A stretch of 64,000 nucleotides of DNA from Streptomyces albospinus (GCF_014648695.1 NZ_BMRP01000014.1:1-64000), one strand, 5' to 3'. Shown: positions 43,181 through 52,575, numbered from the stretch's first letter. Notes: generated from the letters alone by a model not told the origin. Numbers and translations are program-made.

Positions 43181-43415
43181 GCCATTCGGCACCGGTCCCT
43201 CCCCTCGTGGGGACCGGTACCGAATGGCACAGGCGACGTCGATCCGCGCCGGAGCGGCGCGGATCGCGGGAAGGCCGGATCCATGGTCGACGTGAGCGGG
43301 TCCGCAGGGGACCGGCTCCATGGATCTCTTGGCCTGATGCGCCAAGGCCGTCACCGCCGGGTCATGACTCCGGCGGCGGGTGGCCGAGAACACGTGCCGG
43401 GAGAGTTGTCTCTCC
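43181..43415. repeat. Cluster of six consecutive inverted repeats
   Basis: Stem 1: 43181-43199 with 43210-43228 (19 bases, one mismatch). Stem 2: GATCCGCGCCG 43241-43251 with 43255-43265 (11 bases, GAG loop). Stem 3: GATCCATGG 43278-43286 with 43318-43326. Stem 4: CTTGGC 43328-43333 with 43341-43346. Stem 5: CCGCCGG 43354-43360 with 43370-43376. Stem 6: GGAGAG 43400-43405 with 43410-43415. A weaker one follows at 43495-43515. The stretch 43144-43592 contains no gene that I can support. Confidence 0.75.
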
Positions 43416-43592
43416 GAGGGCTGAGCTGGTGGCCTGTCCGGGTCGTGCCCGGTGAGGTGCCGCCGCGTTGCGATCCTGCCAGCTGAGGCCCCGGCCGAGG
43501 AGATTCCGGCCTCGGTCCCCCTGCTTCACCGCAGGTCAGCCGGTTAAGGTGAGTTTTCCGGTCCGGATGTACAGGTGCGGGGGAGTAAAGGG

Positions 43593-46500
43593 GTGGAGAC
43601 CTTGAGTTCCGACTCAGGGGCACGCACAGCCTTCGCGGAACGTCTTGCGCTGCTCTACAAGGAGGCGGGGAACCCCCCGCTCAAGCAGGTCGCCGAGGCG
43701 GTCGTCCGGCTTCAGCGGGTCGACGAACGAGGGCGCCCGGTGCGGGTGTCCGTGCAGCGCATCAGCGACTGGCGGCGGGCCAGGAACGTGCCCGCGCAGT
43801 TCGCCGCCCTCGCCGCGGTGCTGCACATCCTGATTCCCCAGGCACGGCGCCAGCGGCCCGTGCCGGTGTCCCCGGGCCTGTACGACCCTGCCCACTGGCA
43901 GCGCCTGTGGGAGCGCGCGGTCGCCGGCCCGGTCGGCGACCGCGCCGCACCCTCCGGTCCGGAAGAGGAACGCCCGCCGGCCGAGGCGCCGGCCGTCCCC
44001 GGGGTGTGCCCGTACCGGGGGCTGGCCTCGTACCGCCGGCAGGACGCCCGATGGTTCTTCGGCCGGGAGCGGAGCACGGAGGCCCTCGTCGCCCAGCTCC
44101 GCGCCGCGGAGAAGACGGGCGGCCTGGTCATGCTGGTGGGCGCCTCGGGGGCGGGAAAGTCCTCCCTGCTGAACGCCGGGCTGGTGCCCGCGTTGCAGAA
44201 CGGTGCTCTCGGTGGCGACGGGGACGGCCGGGGGAGGGAAGTGCTCCAGCTCGTGCCGGGAGGCGACCCTCTCGGGGAGCTGAGCCGCCGGATCCCCGAG
44301 CTCGCCCCCGTCGTCGCCGCGGCGAGGGCGCAGCCCGGCACCCCGCCCGACCCGCACGCGGTGCGCGAGGCCATCACGGCGTGGGCGCGGCGCGAGACGT
44401 CCGCCGCCGCCCGTCCGGTCGTGATCGTCGACCAGTTCGAGGAGGCGTTCACCCTCTGCACCGACGAGGCGACCCGGCGCACGCTCATCCAGCTCCTGCA
44501 CGCCGCGTGCACGGCCGCCGACCCGGGCGACCCGGCCCCCGCGCTCGTCATCCTGGGCATACGGGCCGACTTCTACGAGCTGTGCCTGGGGCATCCCGAA
44601 CTGGCCGACGCCCTCCAGCACCGGCACATGGTGCTCGGACCGCTGACCGCCGCGGAGCTGCGCGACGCGGTGACCGGCCCGGCCAAGGCCGTCGGCCTGG
44701 AACTCGAACCGGGACTCGCGGAGCTGATCGTCAGGGAGGTGTGCGCCGACGGCCCCGGCGGGGCGCACGACGCGGGCGTGCTGCCGCTCCTCTCCCACGC
44801 CCTGCTCGCCACCTGGCAGCGACGGAAGGCGGGGCGGCTGACGCTGGCCGGCTACCGCGCGGCGGGCGGCATCCAGGGAGCGGTGGCGGCGACCGCCGAA
44901 CGGGCCTGGTCCGGCCTCGACCCGACGGCACGTACGGCCGCGCGGCTGCTGCTGCTCAGGCTCGTGCGGCTGGGCGAGGACACCCAGGCCACCCGCAGGC
45001 GGGGCACGCGGCGCCAGCTGGCCGAGGAGTCGACCGACCCCGGCAAAACGCAGGAATCGCTCGAAGCGCTGGTGCACGCCCGCTTGGTGACGCTCGACGC
45101 GGACGCCGTGGAGATCACCCATGAAGCGCTGCTGCACGCCTGGCCGCGGCTGCGTGGCTGGATCGACGAGGACCGGAACGGCAACCTGCTGCGCCAGCGG
45201 CTGGAGGAGGACGGCCGGGCCTGGGAGGGCTCGCACCGCGACCCGTCGCTGCTGTACCGGGGTTCCCGTCTGGAGCAGGCCCGCACCTGGGCGGAATCCG
45301 CCGGCGACACCTACCTGACCCGCAGCGCGGTGGAATTCCTGGCCGCTTCGGTCCGGCTGCGCAAGCGCACGGTCCTGCTCAGCCGCGGCGCGGTGGCGGC
45401 ACTGGTCGTGATGGCGATGCTGGCCGTCGGCGCAGCCGTGGACGCCTGGCAGCAGCGGGACGACACCGTCTTCGAACAGGTGCTCGCCGAAGCCGATCGC
45501 GCGCAGTACACGGATCCGTCCCTGTCGGCGCAGCTCGACCTGGTGGCACACCGCCTGCGGCCCGATGACCAGGGCGCCAACAACCGGCTGATCGCGACCG
45601 TGAACGCGCCGCTGGCAACACCGCTGCTGGGCCACACCGGCGCCGTCTACCTCACCTCGTTCAGCCCGAACGGCCGGATCCTGGCCACCGCCAGCTACGA
45701 CCGGACCGTGCGGCTGTGGGACGTGGCGGACCGGTCGCGCCCCAAGCCCCTGGGCGCGCCCCTCACCGGCCACACGAGCTGGGTGAGCACCGCCGTCTTC
45801 AGCCCGGACGGCAACACCCTCGCCAGCGCTTCCGACGACGGCACCATCCGGCTCTGGGACGTACGGGACCCGCACCACCCGCACCCGCTCGGCGCCCCGG
45901 TCACCGGCCACGACGGCACGGTCTACCTGCTCGCCTTCAGCCCGGACGGGCACACGCTGGCCGCCGCCGACGAGGATCACACCGTTCGCCTGTGGGACGT
46001 GGGCGACCCGCGCCGGCCGGCGCCGCTCGGCGCGCCGCTGACCGGCCCCACCGCCGCGGTGCGCTCCGTGGCGTTCAGCCCCGACGGCCGGACGCTGGCA
46101 GCCGGTGGCGACGACGCCGCGATCAGGCTGTGGGACATGGCCGACCGGAACGCTCCGAAGCCGGTCGACACGGTGCTGACCGGCCACACGGCCACCGTGC
46201 ACTCCGTGGCCTTCAGCCCGGACGGCCGGACGCTGGCCAGCGGCAGCGCGGACAACACCCTCCGGCTCTGGAACACCGCCCACCCGCATGACCCGGCGCC
46301 GATCGGCGCACCGCTCACCGGCCACAACGGCGCCCTGTGGTCCGTGGCCTTCAGCCCTGACGGAAGCATGCTCGCCGCCGGCAGCGCGGACAGCACCGCG
46401 AGCCTGTGGAACGTCAGCGACCCGGCCTATCCGTCGCAGGTCGGCGAGTCCCTCGCGGGCGGCAGCGGCGGGACGTTCGCGGTCGGCTTCAGCCCCGACG

Positions 46501-47606
46501 GGCGGACCCTCGCCACGGGGAGCGGCGACAGCAAGGCGCGGCTGTGGTCGATCCCGACGTCGAACATGGTCGGCCGGGTCGGCGCGTTCCGCCCGGACGG
46601 CCGGGTGCTCGCCACCGCCGCCCCCGACCACAAGGTCCGGCTGTGGAACGTGCAGACGCCCAACCGGCCCGTGCCGCTGGGCGAGCCGTTCCTGCCGGGG
46701 GAGAACACCAACGCCTATGCGCTGGCGTTCTCCCCCGACGGCCGCACCCTCGCGGTGCGCACGGGAGGCTCCCGCCCCGGGGTGCAGCTGTGGAACGTCG
46801 CCGACCCGGCCCGGCCGGTCCCCTACGGGCCGCCCCTCGCGCTGCCGATCCGCTTCGCGGGCCCCGACGTGGCCTTCAGCCCGGACGGCCGCACCCTGGC
46901 GACCGCCTACGACGACTACAGCGTCCGGTTGTGGAACATCGCCGACCCGGCCCGCCCCCGTCCGCTCGGCGCCCTGCTCACCGGCCACAAGGGCTACGTC
47001 AACAGCCTCGTCTTCAGCCCGGACGGCCGGACGCTGGCCAGCGGCAGCGCGGACGACGCCGTACGGCTCTGGAACACCGCCGACCCGGCTCACGCCACCC
47101 TGCTCGGCAGGCCGCTCACCGGCCACCTGGGACCCGTCAACGTGCTCGCGTTCAGCCCGGACGGCCGGACGCTGGCCAGCGGCAGCGACGACGACACCGT
47201 CCGCCTCTGGAACACCGCCGACCCCGGCAGGGCGACCGGGCGGGGCTCCCGGCTCACCGGCCACACCGAAGCGGTCGTCTCACTGACGTTCAGCAAGGAC
47301 GGCCGCACCCTGGCGAGCGGCGGCAACGACAACACGGTCCGGTTCTGGAACGTCGCGGCCCCCGACCGGGCCACCCCCATCGGCCAGTCCACGAGCCCCA
47401 ACGCCAAGACGGGCAACTTCCTGGCGTTCAGCCCGCAGAGCCACATGCTGGCGGTGTCGAGCGGTGCGGGCACCGTCCGGCTGTGGAGCCTGGACACCGA
47501 CACGGCGATCCGCCGCATCTGCTCCACCACACGGGGCGTGCTGACGCCGGACAAGTGGCACGAGTATCTGCCCCTTCTCTCGTACGAGCCCCCGTGCGGC
47601 ACCTGA
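43593..47606 (+). CDS. XRE-like/nSTAND NTPase with two WD40 propellers
   Basis: A 1337-aa signalling NTPase. Residues ~5-85 form a helical, HTH-like domain (VSVQRISDWRRARNVPAQF). The nSTAND1-type NTPase (~120-560) opens with CPYRGLASYRRQDARWFFGR and has Walker A VGASGAGKSSLLNAGLVPAL and Walker B PVVIVDQFEEAF. A hydrophobic segment near 598-615 (AVAALVVMAMLAVGAA) may be a membrane anchor. Then follow 14 WD40 repeats of the kind LTGHTATVHSVAFSPDGRTL...RLW, enough for two seven-bladed propellers. The tail has two Cys. The GTG at 43593 follows GGGGGAG; a GTG at 43575 is possible. Such STAND proteins work as ligand-triggered switches, some in conflict or cell-death pathways; the role here is open. 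Confidence 0.88.
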   Translation: METLSSDSGARTAFAERLALLYKEAGNPPLKQVAEAVVRLQRVDERGRPVRVSVQRISDWRRARNVPAQFAALAAVLHILIPQARRQRPVPVSPGLYDPAHWQRLWERAVAGPVGDRAAPSGPEEERPPAEAPAVPGVCPYRGLASYRRQDARWFFGRERSTEALVAQLRAAEKTGGLVMLVGASGAGKSSLLNAGLVPALQNGALGGDGDGRGREVLQLVPGGDPLGELSRRIPELAPVVAAARAQPGTPPDPHAVREAITAWARRETSAAARPVVIVDQFEEAFTLCTDEATRRTLIQLLHAACTAADPGDPAPALVILGIRADFYELCLGHPELADALQHRHMVLGPLTAAELRDAVTGPAKAVGLELEPGLAELIVREVCADGPGGAHDAGVLPLLSHALLATWQRRKAGRLTLAGYRAAGGIQGAVAATAERAWSGLDPTARTAARLLLLRLVRLGEDTQATRRRGTRRQLAEESTDPGKTQESLEALVHARLVTLDADAVEITHEALLHAWPRLRGWIDEDRNGNLLRQRLEEDGRAWEGSHRDPSLLYRGSRLEQARTWAESAGDTYLTRSAVEFLAASVRLRKRTVLLSRGAVAALVVMAMLAVGAAVDAWQQRDDTVFEQVLAEADRAQYTDPSLSAQLDLVAHRLRPDDQGANNRLIATVNAPLATPLLGHTGAVYLTSFSPNGRILATASYDRTVRLWDVADRSRPKPLGAPLTGHTSWVSTAVFSPDGNTLASASDDGTIRLWDVRDPHHPHPLGAPVTGHDGTVYLLAFSPDGHTLAAADEDHTVRLWDVGDPRRPAPLGAPLTGPTAAVRSVAFSPDGRTLAAGGDDAAIRLWDMADRNAPKPVDTVLTGHTATVHSVAFSPDGRTLASGSADNTLRLWNTAHPHDPAPIGAPLTGHNGALWSVAFSPDGSMLAAGSADSTASLWNVSDPAYPSQVGESLAGGSGGTFAVGFSPDGRTLATGSGDSKARLWSIPTSNMVGRVGAFRPDGRVLATAAPDHKVRLWNVQTPNRPVPLGEPFLPGENTNAYALAFSPDGRTLAVRTGGSRPGVQLWNVADPARPVPYGPPLALPIRFAGPDVAFSPDGRTLATAYDDYSVRLWNIADPARPRPLGALLTGHKGYVNSLVFSPDGRTLASGSADDAVRLWNTADPAHATLLGRPLTGHLGPVNVLAFSPDGRTLASGSDDDTVRLWNTADPGRATGRGSRLTGHTEAVVSLTFSKDGRTLASGGNDNTVRFWNVAAPDRATPIGQSTSPNAKTGNFLAFSPQSHMLAVSSGAGTVRLWSLDTDTAIRRICSTTRGVLTPDKWHEYLPLLSYEPPCGT

Positions 47607-47627
47607 CGGATCCGGGGGCCGGCACAC

Positions 47628-47659
47628 GGTGGAGTTGTGACCCCGGTCACAACTCCACC
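47628..47659. terminator. Perfect 32-base palindrome after the WD40 gene
   Basis: GGTGGAGTTGTGACC (47628-47642) and GGTCACAACTCCACC (47645-47659) are exact complements with only CC between them. It starts 22 bases after the stop. It could be a terminator stem or an operator; no T-run follows. Confidence 0.6.
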
Positions 47660-47715
47660 CCGCAATGCGGCAGCTGACTCCCGCCACGCGGGCAGCCTTG
47701 CTAGGGTTGATCACA

Positions 47716-47755
47716 GCCCGATCGCTGGTGCATCCCCCGTCGCCAGCGATCGGGC
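47716..47755 (+). terminator. Rho-independent terminator
   Basis: GCCCGATCGCTGG (47716-47728) and CCAGCGATCGGGC (47743-47755) form a perfect 13-base stem with a 14-base loop, followed by GTTTTCC. This is the classic form for the plus strand. Confidence 0.85.
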
Positions 47756-47818
47756 GTTTTCCTGCCCTGGGCGCTGCCCGAAGCGCGGCGCACCACTGGC
47801 CCGCGAACCCCGGGCAAT

Positions 47819-47908
47819 CCCCTCCCGGTCACCCCATTCCCGGCCAATCCGCCCCCCGTCCCTCCACTCCCGATCAACCCACTCCCGATCAATCCATTCC
47901 CTATCAGG
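47819..47908. repeat. Six tandem 15-base repeats
   Basis: The units start at 47819, 47834, 47849, 47864, 47879 and 47894. The two best copies are CCACTCCCGATCAAC and CCACTCCCGATCAAT; the consensus is CCAYTCCCGRTCAAY. No gene crosses the tract. Confidence 0.8.
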
Positions 47909-48013
47909 GGGATTTCTCCGGGATTTTGGGCTCAATCCATGCCGGGACAGCGGCAGTTGGGGTCGGCGAGCCGGCGCGCCCGCGACGCCACGACCGTCGT
48001 GCGGGCAGTGCGC

Positions 48014-48051
<38 letters not shown>

Positions 48052-48075
48052 GATGACGGTGCGCCGGCGCACGGC

Positions 48076-48864
48076 TCACCATCTTTCCAGGGGAGTGGTG
48101 AACAGCAATTCCGTACGGTCGCCGGGCAGGACGACGTCGGTGACGTCCACGACGCGGCCGTCGGTGGCGTACGAGATCTTCCGGAGCACCAGCACGGACG
48201 TCCCGGGCGGCAGCTCCAGCTCCTCGGCCTCCTCGGGCATCGGAGGGCGGGCGGTGACGCGCTCCTCGATGCGGTCCAGCTCGATTCCGACGGAATGGAG
48301 CTGGCTCTGCGTACCGCCTGGCCACGGCTCCTTGGTCTCGTCCAGGAGGTCGGGGTTCCGCGCGATCATGCCGCGCACCAGGTAGGAGGTCACCAGTCCG
48401 AAAGGCGCGCTCTCGGTGGCGTGCCGTGTCCGGTAACTGCGTTCGAGAAGCGCCGCCCCCTCGCGCACGCCGAGCACCGCGGAGATATCGCCACCCGCCG
48501 GTATCTCGCGATAACGGGCCCAGAAGACAAGGTCGTTGGCCGTCAGCCCCGTGTCGTGCTCGGTGGCACCGGTCATCGCCCGCTGCGCCACCGGCCTGCG
48601 GGACCGGTCCTTCTCCCACTGGTGCCGGAGGTTGGTCCGCCGCGCGAGGGCGCGCTCACGGCGGACGAAGGTGCCGATGCCGTGCCGCTTCTCGATGAGG
48701 CCCTCGTCCCGGAGCGCACGCAGCGCCTCGCGGACGGTCGGCACGCTGCGGCCGAACCGCTCGGCTAGCTCCGTCTCCGCCGGCAGCCGGTCGCCTGGCC
48801 TGAGCCGACCTGCGCGGATGGCGGTGCGGAGCTCGCCCGCGATCCGCTCGTACGAGACTGCCAT
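48076..48864 (-). CDS. GntR/HutC-type regulator with UTRA domain
   Basis: A 262-aa regulator. The winged helix covers residues ~3-70 (YERIAGELRTAIRAGRLRPG, RSVPTVREALRALRDEGLIE, KRHGIGTFV). The UTRA ligand domain covers about 90-258, ending VLPGDRTELLFTTPLERW. HutC-type regulators sense sugars, amino acids or related small molecules. The ATG at 48864 is the family-typical start. It lies 32 bases after the sensor kinase gene on the same strand, so it may be transcribed from that operon. A decayed relative of its UTRA end exists at 53502-53768. Confidence 0.92.
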   Translation of the reverse strand: MAVSYERIAGELRTAIRAGRLRPGDRLPAETELAERFGRSVPTVREALRALRDEGLIEKRHGIGTFVRRERALARRTNLRHQWEKDRSRRPVAQRAMTGATEHDTGLTANDLVFWARYREIPAGGDISAVLGVREGAALLERSYRTRHATESAPFGLVTSYLVRGMIARNPDLLDETKEPWPGGTQSQLHSVGIELDRIEERVTARPPMPEEAEELELPPGTSVLVLRKISYATDGRVVDVTDVVLPGDRTELLFTTPLERW

Positions 48865-48896
48865 GGGAACTCACCGTTCCGCTGAGTACCTCCAGG

Positions 48897-50372
48897 CTAC
48901 GACTCCTCATGAGGAGTTGACGACTGGGAGGCTCGCCCCTCTCCGAGGGGGAGCGCGGCGGCGAAGTGGGCCCCGGCTGCGGGCGGGGTCTCGCCGAGGG
49001 TGAGGGTGCCGCGGTGGCAGTGGGCGATTTCGCGGGCGATGGCCAGGCCGAGGCCGGTACCGCCGCTGCTGCGGTTGCGGGAGGCGTCGAGGCGGGCGAA
49101 CCGCTCGAAGATCTTCTCGCGGTGCTCGGCCGGGATGCCGGGGCCGTCGTCGCGGACTTCGAGCAGGGCGGTGGCGGCCTGGGTGGAGACGGTGACCAGG
49201 ACGCGACTGCGGGCGTGGCGCACGGCGTTGTCGAGGAGGTTGCGCAGCAGCCGTTCCAGCTGTCGTGCATCGCCGTGGACGGTGACGTCGTCGCTCGCCG
49301 GGCAGTCGATGTGGACGGAGACGGGCGCGGGGGCGTGCCGGCGGGCCTGTGCGGCTGCTTTCCGGGTCAGGGCTGCCAGGTCGACGGGGTGGGCGGTCGA
49401 CGGTGTGCGGTTGTCGAGATCAGCGAGCAGGAGCAGGGCTTCGATGAGCTGTTCAAGGCGTTCGGCGTCGCCGAGGGCGCCGCGGACGACCTCGGGCCAG
49501 TCGGTGCGGTCGGGGTAGTGCAGGGCCACTTCGAGGTCTGCCCGCAGCGCGGCAAGAGGGGTGCGCAGTTCGTGGGAGGCGTCGGCGGTGAAACGTCGCT
49601 GCTGCTCGGCGGCTTGTTCCAGCCGGTCCAGGGTGTCGTTGGTGGTGGCGGCCAGCCGGGCGATCTCGTCCTGGCGGGGTGGGACGGGGACGCGCAGGCT
49701 CAGGTCGCGGCTGGTGATGGTGCGCAGGCGCTGCTGGATGACTTCCACCGGGTGCAGGGCCCGTGAGGTGGTGATCCAGACGATCAGGGCGACCAGGAGG
49801 ACCGCCGCGGGAAGGCCGACGTACAGCACGTGGTCGAGGGTGGCGACGGCCTCTTCGGCCTCCTCGGAGGTGACGAGGATGTGCAGGGTGAGGTTCTCGA
49901 CGGGGGCGCTCGACCTGCCGTCGAGCAGGCCGGGGCCGTGGAAGGCCGAGGTCACCACCCTGAGCTCGCGGCCGGCGAGTTGTCTGCTGCCGGGCCGGGC
50001 ACCGTCGGCGACGGAGCCCAGGTGGAGGTCCTGCTCGATGGGGACGGTCGGTCCCGGCCGGTCGGGGAGCCCGTACAGCGGGGCGGGTACGAAGGGCTTC
50101 AGGTCGGGGTCGCCTTCGACGAACCGGCCCGCAGGGTCGACGATCACCCAGGTGTAGGGGGTGTCAAAGAGGACCTGGTCGCTGCCGTAGCCGTACTTGT
50201 AGCGCTGCTCGATGACGTCCAGGCTGGCTCTGGCCCGGTTGCGGGTGTCGCTCATCTTCGAGGCGTAGACCTCGTTGCGGAGCCACAGGACGCCTGCGGT
50301 GAAGGCCACGGCGGCGGTGAGCGCCGCGGCCAGGGCGGCGCGGAGGCGGATCGGCAGGCGCTTACGGAGCAT
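48897..50372 (-). CDS. Two-component sensor histidine kinase
   Basis: A 491-aa membrane kinase. TM1 lies near 9-30 (LRAALAAALTAAVAFTAGVL), an extracellular sensor region at ~31-180, and TM2 near 182-203 (VLYVGLPAAVLLVALIVWIT). A HAMP domain leads to HisKA with FTADASHELRTPLAALRADL (phospho-acceptor about His267), and the ATPase has RLLRNLLDNAVRHARS, VRDDGPGIP and SGGTGLGLAIAREI. It overlaps the response-regulator stop by 11 bases and is co-translated with it. The signal is unknown. Confidence 0.95.
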   Translation of the reverse strand: MLRKRLPIRLRAALAAALTAAVAFTAGVLWLRNEVYASKMSDTRNRARASLDVIEQRYKYGYGSDQVLFDTPYTWVIVDPAGRFVEGDPDLKPFVPAPLYGLPDRPGPTVPIEQDLHLGSVADGARPGSRQLAGRELRVVTSAFHGPGLLDGRSSAPVENLTLHILVTSEEAEEAVATLDHVLYVGLPAAVLLVALIVWITTSRALHPVEVIQQRLRTITSRDLSLRVPVPPRQDEIARLAATTNDTLDRLEQAAEQQRRFTADASHELRTPLAALRADLEVALHYPDRTDWPEVVRGALGDAERLEQLIEALLLLADLDNRTPSTAHPVDLAALTRKAAAQARRHAPAPVSVHIDCPASDDVTVHGDARQLERLLRNLLDNAVRHARSRVLVTVSTQAATALLEVRDDGPGIPAEHREKIFERFARLDASRNRSSGGTGLGLAIAREIAHCHRGTLTLGETPPAAGAHFAAALPLGEGRASQSSTPHEES

Positions 50373-51039
50373 CGTCGACCAGCCGGTAGCCGACGCCGCG
50401 CACCGTATGGATGGTGGAGCGGCCGAAGGGGACGTCGATCTTGCGGCGCAGTGCCCTGATGTGGACGTCGATGATGTTGCTGGCCGCCTGGTGATGGGCG
50501 TCCCAGACCTGTTCCAGCAGGTCGGCGCGGCTCACCACTTCTCCGGCCCGGAGCCCGAGGTAGGCGAGGACGGCGAATTCCTTGGCCGTCAGCTCGATCT
50601 CGGTCCCGCCGCGGCGGCACCGGCGGGTGGCCGGGTCGAGGTGCAGGTCTCCGATCTGGACGGCGGGTCGGCGCACGGGGCCGCCGCGGCGGATCAGCGC
50701 CCGCAGCCGGGCGAGGAGGACCACATAGGAGAACGGCTTGGCCAGGTAGTCGTCGGCTCCGGTGTCCAGGGCCTCCGCCTCGTCGTACTCACCGTTCTTG
50801 GCGGTGAGCATCAGGATCGGGGTGCGGATGTCCTCACGTCGCAGCCGGTCGCAGACCCGGTACCCGTCCAGACCGGGGAGCATGATGTCCAGGATGATCG
50901 CCTGGTAGGGCTGCTGCCGGGCCATCCAGAGGCCGTGGCGGCCGTCATGGCACACATCGACGGCGTAGCCCTCGCTCTCCAGGCCGCGGCGGAGCACGGA
51001 GGCGAGTCGCTCCTCGTCCTCGACCACCAGCACGCGCAT
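50362..51039 (-). CDS. OmpR-family response regulator
   Basis: A 225-aa regulator. The receiver domain covers residues 1-115 with the acidic pocket VVEDEERL, phospho-acceptor Asp51 in ILDIMLPGLDGYR, and Lys in YLAKPFSYVVLLARL. The winged-helix output domain covers ~125-222 (ELTAKEFAVLAYLGLRAGEV, IRALRRKIDVPFGRSTIHTV, RGVGYRL). The ATG at 51039 matches the family start. Upstream, ATGAAGC elements repeat every 10-11 bases, the usual pattern of OmpR-type binding sites, so it probably regulates itself and the divergent DUF2079 gene. Confidence 0.95.
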   Translation of the reverse strand: MRVLVVEDEERLASVLRRGLESEGYAVDVCHDGRHGLWMARQQPYQAIILDIMLPGLDGYRVCDRLRREDIRTPILMLTAKNGEYDEAEALDTGADDYLAKPFSYVVLLARLRALIRRGGPVRRPAVQIGDLHLDPATRRCRRGGTEIELTAKEFAVLAYLGLRAGEVVSRADLLEQVWDAHHQAASNIIDVHIRALRRKIDVPFGRSTIHTVRGVGYRLVDDAP

Positions 51040-51071
51040 GCCGCAATCGTGCCATGGGCGCGCATCCCCAC

Positions 51072-51108
51072 ATGAAGATCGCTTCATGCGGCTTCATCGC
51101 TGCTTCAT
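51072..51108. promoter_or_regulatory. Direct-repeat site for the response regulator
   Basis: GCTTCAT occurs at 51081, 51091 and 51102, i.e. at 10- and 11-base spacing on one face of the helix, with an inverted ATGAAGATC at 51072. It lies between the divergent response-regulator and DUF2079 genes. Confidence 0.7.
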
Positions 51109-51159
51109 GCCGGTCGGCCGACGGTGGACGCCCCTGTCCGCGTCCCGCAGGAGTGCCCG

Positions 51160-52575
51160 GTGTCCTCCCCCGCCCCGTCCCGCCCTCGCCCCCGCCCGTC
51201 CGCGGACCCGGTGCCGCGCCGCGGCGGTGACACCCACCGGCGACGCCCGGGCCGCCCCCACCTCCTGGCACTGCTGTTCTTCGCCGCCTACACCGCGCTG
51301 TCGGTCACCAAGCACCTCCAGCTCCGTTCCACCGGCTACGACCTGGGCATCTTCGAGCAGGCCGTACGCGCCTACGCCGAGCTGCGCGCCCCCGTCTCCG
51401 AACTCAAGGGCGCCGGCTACAACCTCCTCGGTGACCACTTCCACCCGATCCTGGCCACCCTCGCCCCGCTCTACCGGCTCTTCCCGACCCCGCTGACCCT
51501 GCTCACCGCCCAGGCCGCGCTGGTCGCGCTGTCCGTCGTCCCGGTCACCCGGCTGGCGATCCGCACCACCACCCCACGGCTCGGCACCGCGATCGGTATC
51601 GCCTACGGCCTGTCCTGGGGCCTCCAGAAAGCCGTCGCCTTCGACTTCCACGAGGTAGCCTTCGCGGTCCCGCTGCTCGCCTTCTGCCTGGAAAGCCTGG
51701 CCCTGCGCCGCTGGCGCACCGCCGCGGCCTGGACGCTGCCACTGGTCCTGGTCAAGGAAGACCTACCGCTGACCGTCACCGCGATCGGCTTCTACATCCT
51801 GCTGTCCGGCCGTCGCCGACTGGGCACGGCCGTACTGGCCTACGGAGTGCTGTCCGGCCTGCTGATCGTGCTGGTCGTCATCCCGGCCTTCAACCCCGAC
51901 GGCCACTACGACTACCTCCACACCGCCACCCAGGCCGCCGGCGATCCGCTCACCCGGCTGCTGCTGCCACCGCAGAAACTCGGCACGCTGCTCGCACTGC
52001 TCGCCCCGACGGCGTTCCTGGCTCTGCGCTCACCGCTGATCCTCCTCGCGCTGCCCACGCTCGCCTGGCGCTTCTGGTCGACGAATCCGGCGTATTGGGG
52101 GCTGGACCACCACTACAGCGCCGTCCTGATGCCCATCGTCCTCCTCGCCTTCGCCGACGCGCTGGGCAGGCTGGACCGCCCCGGGCTGGTCACCCGGGCC
52201 GTGGCCGTCAGCGTCACGGCAAGCCTGCTGGCTCTCCCCTTCCTGCCCCTGCGGGATCTGGCCGGCCCCGCGTGGCGGCCCAGCCCCTGGGCCGACGCGG
52301 CCCGCGAGGTCATGGCCGCCGTACCCGACGGCGCCGAGATCGCAGCCGTCAACCGCCTCGCCCCCCAGCTCACTTCGCGCGCCCGCGTCTACCAATTCCC
52401 GCAGGCCTTGGACAGCGGCACCAAGCCGGAGTGGCTGCTGATCAGCGACCCCGCCCGGGGCGGCCCGCCCGACTTCCCATGGGAGTCGCCCCGCCTGCGG
52501 GAAATCCCTTCTTCCGGCTACCGATTGGCCATGGAGCGCTCCGGCATCCAGCTCTACCGGCTCGCCGACCGATGA
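51160..52575 (+). CDS. DUF2079 multi-spanning membrane protein
   Basis: A 471-aa membrane protein with about nine to ten hydrophobic segments. The DUF2079 signature is clear: STGYDLGIFEQAVRAYAELR near residue 65, GDHFHPILATLAPLYRLFPT, and LVKEDLPLTVTAIGFYIL. The fold is related to GT-C glycosyltransferases, but the reaction is unknown. The GTG at 51160 follows GCAGGAG. It is divergent from the two-component system with the direct-repeat site between them, so it is a likely target of that system. Confidence 0.9.
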   Translation: MSSPAPSRPRPRPSADPVPRRGGDTHRRRPGRPHLLALLFFAAYTALSVTKHLQLRSTGYDLGIFEQAVRAYAELRAPVSELKGAGYNLLGDHFHPILATLAPLYRLFPTPLTLLTAQAALVALSVVPVTRLAIRTTTPRLGTAIGIAYGLSWGLQKAVAFDFHEVAFAVPLLAFCLESLALRRWRTAAAWTLPLVLVKEDLPLTVTAIGFYILLSGRRRLGTAVLAYGVLSGLLIVLVVIPAFNPDGHYDYLHTATQAAGDPLTRLLLPPQKLGTLLALLAPTAFLALRSPLILLALPTLAWRFWSTNPAYWGLDHHYSAVLMPIVLLAFADALGRLDRPGLVTRAVAVSVTASLLALPFLPLRDLAGPAWRPSPWADAAREVMAAVPDGAEIAAVNRLAPQLTSRARVYQFPQALDSGTKPEWLLISDPARGGPPDFPWESPRLREIPSSGYRLAMERSGIQLYRLADR

